From Sepiola atlantica (lineage: Eukaryota; Mollusca; Cephalopoda; Sepiida; Sepiolidae): 64,000 nucleotides of DNA. The first letter of the stretch is position 1. Each line of letters starts with the position of its first letter. A model generated the notes under the pieces. The model saw nothing but the letters and a program-made list of their open reading frames with translations. It searched no databases and was not told the origin of the DNA. The stretch is from assembly GCA_963556195.1 (NCBI GenBank), contig OY744532.1, positions 77,895,804 through 77,959,803 on the forward strand, read 5' to 3'. Shown piece by piece: positions 58,467-64,000 of this stretch. A program made the translations under genes and the position numbers.

Positions 58467-58953
58467 GGCAAAAACTGACGTGGTCAAAAAAAAAATGCTT
58501 GCTGACTGACAACAGGAAAATAGTAGTTATAGTTAATGTGAGAAACGGGGAAGCTGTAGTGCACAATCTGCATGGATAGATGAGGAGCTGTTACCGTGTG
58601 CCCTATTTACGTACGCCCCCCCCCTAAAAAAGAAAAGTGGGGCACGAGGTCGGTTTTTAATTAATCTGGGGAAAATCCAGCTCTCCTAAAAAGGGCCACT
58701 CAGGATTAGCAACAAAAATTTAAAATTTTCCTCAGTCTAGGAGGACCCCTCCCCCCGACTGAAGACAAAACATATATTACATTAATATGCATGGACGTCT
58801 GTGTTTCCGATAGCTACTTTTAGGGTATTAGACCTAGGAACTTGAAATCTGGTAGAAATGTTTCGCTACCTATGCAGATTTTAGTAAAGAGGTCAGATTC
58901 ATTTTTCATTTTTTTTACAAAGTCACCCGGATTTTAATATGTAATAATATGAG
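58467..58953. other. Noncoding region
   Basis: Possibly the body of a 5S-derived SINE. A poly-C run lies near 58617. No gene. Confidence 0.35.
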
Positions 58954-59104
58954 GCAATATCTGTCAGTCTGTCGCACTTAAATGCAATATCTGTCAGTCT
59001 GTGACACTTAAATGCAATATCTGTCAGTCTGTCACACTTAAATACAATATCTGTCAGTCTGTCACACTTAAATGCAATATATGTCAGTCTGTCACACTTA
59101 AATG
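58954..59104. repeat. 30-bp minisatellite, five copies
   Basis: Units GCAATATCTGTCAGTCTGTC followed by ACACTTAAAT start at 58954, 58984, 59014, 59044 and 59074, with one to three differences each. Confidence 0.95.
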
Positions 59105-59710
59105 CACAATGATTTGAAATGTTATATATAACATGGAATAAGAGTAAAAAATCGTTATTTAAATCAATAATTCGAACAAATAATTATATATATAAGAGAC
59201 AAAGTGGAAATGTAATCTTTGGTTATTAAAATAATAAGTACCAATTCAGCATGTGATTTACAACAATACAGATCTACTAAAGCATGTGATCTGAGAAAGT
59301 GTACTCGTTTAATAGTCATGATAAGTAAATAAAAGAATAAATGAAGGCGAAAGGAAAGCGTCTTTATTTATTACAAGTTGTTGTGTTGTCCGGGAGTATT
59401 TGCACTTTCAGTTTTGGTCTGCATTTCTTTTTACAAAGTATACCCTTTTTTATTATTGAGTTTTACCAAAATATTATTTTTAAATCTCAATTTTATAAAT
59501 AATAAGAGGTTAGGAGTTGGACTTTTATTGTATTGTTTTCTTATTAAAAAACAGCTTTTGTAAACATTATTGCAGTCAGTGTAAACCTAACGGTGCTTTA
59601 TTTGATAATAACAAAAGTTGAAATGTTTTTTGTAATTTGTCTTTATTAAAAGAAATATGAAATAAATTTGTATTATTATTTGTAAATCTATCAACCGTCT
59701 TTCAATATAA
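59105..59710. other. AT-rich noncoding region
   Basis: No gene or repeat recognised. Confidence 0.4.
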
Positions 59711-59769
59711 TGAAAAATACTTGTAATCCAGGGTTTCGAATCGTGTGACCGGTAGTGAATAGTCATACT

Positions 59770-59821
59770 TCTATGCTGATGAGTCTTGATTGAAAAGAGA
59801 CGAAACGTATACGTCCATAGA
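59770..59821 (+). ncRNA. Hammerhead ribozyme 1 of the retrozyme-like tandem
   Basis: It reads UCUAUG-CUGAUGA, then GUCUU...GAGAC, GAAA, CGUAUACG, UC, CAUAGA. The core is exact. Stem I has six Watson-Crick pairs, stem II five (one G-U), and stem III is the palindrome CGUAUACG. The cleavage triplet is GUC, cutting after 59815. This is the best hammerhead in the window. Confidence 0.88.
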
Positions 59822-60015
59822 TAAATAAACAATAACAAATATTTTATATTTGAAGCTCCTCGTTAAAAAGTAGAGCACTGTAAATGGTAGTACTAACACA
59901 GCGTGACGTCACTTGCTTTATATGCATCATTCCTTCACTTATAGAAGTTGAATGCCTGTATGTCTCGCCGCCTTAAATGTGTTAAAATTATCATTGCTTA
60001 TAAGCTGTTCAGAAT

Positions 60016-60080
60016 TGGCCTATCGGTTAGCGATGTTGGATTGGGGTTGAAAAATACTTGTAATCCAGGGTTTCGAATCG
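60016..60080 (+). promoter_or_regulatory. Pol III-like A and B boxes
   Basis: TGGCCTATCGG fits the A-box pattern TRGYNNANNNG at every fixed position. GTTTCGAATCG differs from the B-box consensus GGTTCGANTCC at two positions. The spacing is tRNA-like. Confidence 0.55.
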
Positions 60081-60106
60081 TGTGACCGGTAGTGAATAGT
60101 CATACT

Positions 60107-60158
60107 TCTATGCTAATGAGTCTTGATTGAAAAGAGACGAAACGTATACGTCCATAGA
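60107..60158 (+). ncRNA. Hammerhead ribozyme 2 of the retrozyme-like tandem, core mutant
   Basis: Identical to ribozyme 1 except CUAAUGA in place of CUGAUGA. G5 of the core is essentially invariant, so this copy is predicted inactive or very weak. Confidence 0.85.
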
Positions 60159-60228
60159 TAAATAAACAATAACAAATATTTTATATATATATAGTAGGCT
60201 ATGAAAATATATTTATGGCAATAAAGCT

Positions 60229-60237
<9 letters not shown>

Positions 60238-60318
<81 letters not shown>
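60238..60318. repeat. (TA)n microsatellite
   Basis: A pure TA tract between the retrozyme-like tandem and the foldback element. Confidence 0.92.
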
Positions 60319-60320
<2 letters not shown>

Positions 60321-61772
60321 TGGTAGGACAAAAGACCACCAAAATAAGTCAAACCCGGACAAAAGACCACCAACGTAAAAATAAATGAATTATTAAAAAT
60401 ATGTTGATATTTATTATTTTTACAATTATCTGTAATTTTCTTTTCTTGACAAAATTTTTTACATGTCATTTTTAAACACTTTTCCGGTACTTTGTAAATA
60501 CTCCATTCTTTTAAAGATTGCATCATAAAAAAATGACGCACCCTTTTTATTACTAACCCCAAGTCCGTGTAGTAAAACTAAAATACATTTTTTTTTAATT
60601 ATGTGTAGTATTGCCCATCTTTCGCAGGAAGGAAAAACAACAATTATGTAAAATTGAAATCAGGGGATCAGTTTTGCATATAATTTTAACATAAAATGAT
60701 CCACCATTTCCGGACCATTCTAACTTTTTAGGGCAAGTAATTATTTTTCTTTTGCAGTGGGATATAAATTCTATGCATTGTTTTTCGGGCGGGGTGGTGG
60801 TTTCTACTTTTTAAAGCGATTACGTGTGGTTTTACGATTTGGCGATCGGACTTAGTGTTAGTGGTAAAAAAAAGTTAGACTGGCCCGGAAAGGGGGAATC
60901 ATTTTACGTTAAATTTATATGTGCAACTAATCCCCTAATCTAAATTTAAAGAATAATTGGGTTCTTTTTTTTTCAGTGTTCACACGTCATCGCATAAAAA
61001 ATTTAGAATCTCATTTTTTTTTTGGTGGGGGGAGGGGTACTTATATTTTTTCCATTTACGTATTGTTCTCAATATTTTACTAAACTCATTGTGAGATTTT
61101 CATCCATATTTTTCTCTTGTACCATCTTTTTTTTTATTTATTAACTTGTGCCATTTTTACCGGTGCCATTTTACCTAAAGTAGGTGAAAAACAATGCATA
61201 GCATTTTGTCTCTCATCGCAAAAAAACGGTTAATTGCCCTAAAAAGTTCGAATGGCCCGGAAATGGGGGATCATTTTATGTTAAAATTATATGCAAAACT
61301 GATCCCCCAATTTCAATCTAAAATAATTGTTTTTTTCTTTCCGCAAAAGATGAGTAATACATAATTTTTTTTAAATGTATTTTTCGTTTTATCACCGGAC
61401 TTAGGGTTAGTAGTAAAAAGGGTACGTGTTTTTATGATGTAATCTGTAAAAAAAAATGCAGTATATATTAGGTACCGGAAATACGTTTAAACATGAAATT
61501 TTTTTTAAAAAATGCCGCGGAAAAAGAATTGCAGACAAAGAGTTATTGATAATTGTAAAAAAATTAAATATAAAAAAAAAAAATTTTATATTTAAAATTA
61601 ATTTATTTTTACGTTGGTGGGCTTTTGTCCGTGTTTGACTTATTTTGGTGGGCTTTTGTCCGGTGGGTTTATGTCCGGTGGGCTTTTGTCCGTGTTTGAC
61701 TTATTTTAGTGGGCTTTTTGTTCGGTGGGCTTATGTCTTGTGGGCTTATGTCCGGTGGGCTTTTGTCCACAC
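60319..61772. mobile_element. Giant foldback element with ~650-bp inverted arms
   Basis: Left GGACAAAAGACCACCAACGT (about 60357) is the complement of right ACGTTGGTGGGCTTTTGTCC (to about 61630). Inner matches such as CTTTTTAGGGC (60724) with GCCCTAAAAAG (61236), and GATCAGTTTTGCATATAATT with its complement near 61290, share a centre near 60990. The right end carries extra GGTGGGCTTTTGTCC units to 61772. No transposase frame was found, so it is non-autonomous. Its superfamily is not assigned. Confidence 0.75.
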
Positions 61773-62014
61773 ACCATATATATATGGTGCCCGGAAAATT
61801 CGGCAAATGAAGATAATTAATAACAAGACAACAATTTTGCTTTTTTAAATACATGGAAATTTTCTAAGAATTTAAAGCCAGTTTAAATGACTTTCTACTC
61901 GATAGTTTATAAATTCCTTTCAAGTTTTGCACACACACGAAGTAATTGATGTTTTGTCAATTAAAATGGCTAACTTGTTTACGAAGAAATCTAAATGAAT
62001 TATGATGGATTTAA
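61773..62014. other. Noncoding region
   Basis: It begins with CACCATATATATATGGTG, a small palindrome, and GGAAAATTCGGCAA, which is inverted relative to the TTGCCGAATTTTCC repeats at 62.5 kb. No gene. Confidence 0.45.
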
Positions 62015-62455
62015 TCTCGTAACTTAATTACGAACCGGCTTGAAATAATAACATTATTTAGACAACGATTTTTTACATGGGGAGAATGGGGGTGCTTTGT
62101 TAACTATTCTGTACTTTAACGAAACAATTTAATAAACAGAAGATATCGTAAAAATTGAATTTTACTTGAAAATTTTATGTAAAACCTTTAATTTCGTAAC
62201 GTAATTACGAACCGGGTTGAAATAACATTATTTAGAAAGTCATTCTTAACATGAGGTGAGGAGGGTGTTAACTATTCTGTACTTTCACCTAACAATTTAA
62301 TAAACAAAAAATATCGTAAAAATGTAATTTAACTTGAAAATCTAATCTAAAAAAAATAGCCTGGTTCGTAAACTGCACAAGTACCAAAAAAATAATATAA
62401 AAATGTTCTTCACTGGGGAGGGGGGTAGCCCTGTATTTACAAGTATATCTCCTGT
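62015..62455. repeat. Tandem copies of the palindromic-repeat family
   Basis: Two units of about 175 bp start near 62015 and 62188. Both hold AATTACGAACCGG.TTGAAAT, TAACATTATTTAGA, and TTAACTATTCTGTACTTT. A third, more diverged unit follows from about 62356. The same sequence forms one arm of the 35.15-35.58 kb palindrome. Confidence 0.8.
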
Positions 62456-62499
62456 AAAAACGGTTCAAAAATCTATTTTCAATCGATATTTATTCGATA

Positions 62500-62610
62500 A
62501 TTGCCGAATTTTCCTACTTGGCCAAAATTGCCGAATTTTCCGTTGACGAATTTTCCATTGACGAATTTTCCGTTGCCGAGTTTTCCTGTGACGAGTTTTC
62601 CTAAATTCAT
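62500..62610. repeat. Short minisatellite of GACGAATTTTCCGTT type
   Basis: Five to six units of 15-17 bp (TTGCCGAATTTTCC, TTGACGAATTTTCC, GACGAGTTTTCC). Confidence 0.85.
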
Positions 62611-62886
62611 ATAAACACATGATAGATATCATTTACCAACAACGTCTGTCCCTGTGGAGATCAGACTACCGACGATCCCTGGCTTGGGATGTGTGCTAAT
62701 CTAGCCAGACTGAATAGCTGTAACACAGTCCGTTCTCGGGTGAAGTACTGTCGTAAATAATATCGCCTGCTACTAATTTAACGTAATGCAAAGCTCTGTC
62801 GAAAAACAAAACAAATAGAGCACTGTAAAGTGTCCGTCAATGTTTATATAAAAACATGATATATATCATTTATCTTTATTCAAGTT
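62611..62886. other. Noncoding region
   Basis: No gene recognised between the minisatellite and the putative LTR. Confidence 0.4.
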
Positions 62887-63532
62887 TGTGGGGGTCGTCA
62901 TACCTTTTTTTGGTGATAACTTCCTCCACAAATAAAAATAATAAGAAGAAGATTTAACATGCAAAATCAACGGAAGTTTATTTACTGAAATAAACTATTA
63001 ACAAATAGAATATATTACTTTTTGTAATGAGTTCATGAGTCCTTCCTTTAGTTTCAGGGTAAGTAAAAAGAAGAATGTCTTCTTTTGTTGAATGTTCATT
63101 TGTTATAAAATGTTAAAAGAGGCAATAGGTAATGTTCGCCTGTGAAATTGTATGAAGCGCGCGAAAGGGTGCAATGGAAGAGTGATAGTAAGATGCGTGT
63201 AACCTCCGGATGACAAGTCAGTTGAAAAGAGAAAGTTTGATGTTTGTGTGTGCTTAAATACTATTTGGATCGGCTCCAGCGAGCTTAAGGAGAAAAGTTT
63301 AGAAAAATATGTCTTTGGAGAAATCTCATTGGACAGAAATATCACGTGGTGTGCTCCCAATTACGTCCGCTCGTTTTGAGTTGATTTAATATATAAAGCC
63401 ACATCGGAATTTGCGTGGGCGTTATTTTATATTTGTCACGCGCCAATACAACAATTTTCACTCTGCGCGCCTAAATTGTATTTATTCCAAACAACAATTT
63501 TTATTCGAATCTTAACCGTGTCAACTGGCACA
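62887..63532 (-). repeat. Putative 3' LTR of a second Gypsy element
   Basis: The right edge is well placed, since the minus strand reads GGGGGGAGTAT and then TGTGCCAGTTGACAC, a polypurine tract followed by a TGTG LTR start. The left edge (TGTGGGGG, giving CCCCCACA on the minus strand) is inferred from TGTG...CACA symmetry only. Minus-strand TATATATTAAAT near 63390 and AATAAA near 62984 are in suitable places for promoter and polyadenylation. The partner LTR lies outside the window. Confidence 0.55.
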
Positions 63533-63535
63533 ATA

Positions 63536-63543
63536 CTCCCCCC
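63536..63543 (-). promoter_or_regulatory. Polypurine tract of the second Gypsy element
   Basis: GGGGGGAG on the minus strand, between the Pol stop and the LTR start. Confidence 0.65.
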
Positions 63544-63578
63544 AGATTGACAAAAAGGAAAAAAGAATTTTTTTTTTT

Positions 63579-64000
63579 TTAATATGTAATGTATTCCTTG
63601 AAATGTTTCGGCCAGTGGACTTTTCTACCTGTTTTTGTCGTAGGTTTGACGTTCCCGTCACTTTCTGCTGGACTCCCATGTTCTAAGGGAATTTGTTCTG
63701 GTGGGGAAATTGTCTGAGGGTGTTCTTCAATGTATGCTGGTTTAATTCGGTCGATCGCGATGTTGTCTTTCCTGTTTTTCCTTTGGACAGTGAAATATTT
63801 TTCACTTCTGTCCAAAACTTGGTATGGTCCTGTGTAATTTGGACAAAATGGCTTTTTGACTGTATCGTTCCTAATAAATACATATTTGCATGTGTGAAGG
63901 TCATTTGGCATATGTGTTTGTTTGTCAGCCCTCCTGGTGGGTGTAAATTTGAGAGAAGACATTTTGTTCTTTAATTCCGTCACAAATGTATTTGTGGGTG
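63579..64000 (-). CDS. Gypsy Pol, C-terminal end of integrase (partial)
   Basis: The frame runs to the window edge without a stop (...PTNTFVTELKNKMSSLKF), so the start and most of Pol lie beyond it. CKYVFIRNDTVKKPFCPNYT, GPYQVLDRSEKYFTVQRK and IAIDRIKPAYIEEH form the integrase C-terminal SH3-like domain of Ty3/Gypsy (VF.R.D...P....Y.GP..V..R..K.F.....GR...I.IDR.KPA). A Pro-rich tail ends FKEYITY*. No break is seen in this piece. It differs from the intact Gypsy at 1.6-5.1 kb, which lacks this GPY-type tail, and may be related to the decayed gag at 6.5 kb, but that cannot be shown here. Confidence 0.85.
   Translation of the reverse strand, partial: PTNTFVTELKNKMSSLKFTPTRRADKQTHMPNDLHTCKYVFIRNDTVKKPFCPNYTGPYQVLDRSEKYFTVQRKNRKDNIAIDRIKPAYIEEHPQTISPPEQIPLEHGSPAESDGNVKPTTKTGRKVHWPKHFKEYITY

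Larger units (their letters stand above)
59711..60182 (+). mobile_element. Tandem retrozyme-like element, 337-bp unit
   Basis: The block from GAAAAATACTTGTAATCCAG to AATAACAAATATTTTATAT occurs twice, at 59712 and 60049, nearly identical and exactly 337 bp apart. Between the two hammerhead cleavage sites (59815/59816 and 60152/60153) lies one full unit. The unit holds an A-box match TGGCCTATCGG (60016-60026) and a B-box-like GTTTCGAATCG (60070-60080), spaced as in a tRNA-type Pol III promoter. This matches the known layout of animal retrozymes, small non-autonomous repeats that give circular RNAs. The first copy is 5'-truncated and lacks the A box. Confidence 0.8.

Overview
The window looks like an AT-rich, repeat-dominated stretch of a metazoan nuclear genome. 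I recognise no host protein-coding gene. The mix of elements (Ty3/Gypsy, Penelope-like, restriction-endonuclease LINEs, a DD41D mariner, hammerhead-ribozyme repeats, interstitial TTAGGG) and the very long AT, AAT and GT microsatellites would suit a mollusc, perhaps a cephalopod. That assignment is inference and the window does not prove it.

Layout. 0-6.4 kb: a retroelement scrap, then a complete Ty3/Gypsy LTR retrotransposon (1337-6390, minus) with near-identical LTRs and one open 1179-aa Gag-Pol. 6.5-7.6 kb: a decayed gag-protease of a different Gypsy lineage. 8.1-9.4 kb: a dead mariner with perfect 28-bp terminal inverted repeats, sitting inside a (TA)n tract. 9.5-12.7 kb: noncoding, with microsatellites and a hairpin. 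12.7-24.2 kb: four pieces of an R4/Dong-like LINE family in (AAT)n arrays, plus five copies of a ~245-bp satellite. 24.8-27.3 kb: a broken Penelope-like element (PLE). 27.7-29.2 kb: an old relative of the intact Gypsy. 30.4-30.8 kb: degenerate interstitial telomeric repeat. 31.7-34.3 kb: PLE remnants, a hammerhead and a 61-bp minisatellite. 34.6-37.8 kb: SINE-like copies, a large palindrome and GT-rich DNA. 37.9-39.7 kb: CR1/Jockey-like LINE debris. 40.4-46.5 kb: a 6.1-kb dimeric satellite. 49.7-50.9 kb: a 48-bp minisatellite. 50.9-60.2 kb: ribozyme-bearing repeats around a PLE with two ~770-bp direct terminal repeats. 60.3-62.6 kb: a giant foldback element and smaller inverted and tandem repeats. 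62.9-64.0 kb: 3' LTR and integrase tail of a Gypsy element that continues past the window edge.

The most interesting signal is a set of six hammerhead-ribozyme (HHR) folds, found by reading core and helices by eye. Two lie in the terminal repeats of the 52-57 kb PLE, one follows a PLE endonuclease fragment at 31.7 kb, and three lie in tRNA-like, retrozyme-like repeats near 51 and 60 kb. The 60-kb pair is a tandem with exactly 337 bp between predicted cleavage sites and Pol III-like A and B boxes, the expected layout for a repeat that makes small circular RNAs. HHRs in PLEs and in animal retrozymes are known; this cluster and its repeated position next to (AT)n tracts appear worth testing.

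Nothing works together as a host pathway. Only the 1337-6390 Gypsy appears intact enough to be recently active.
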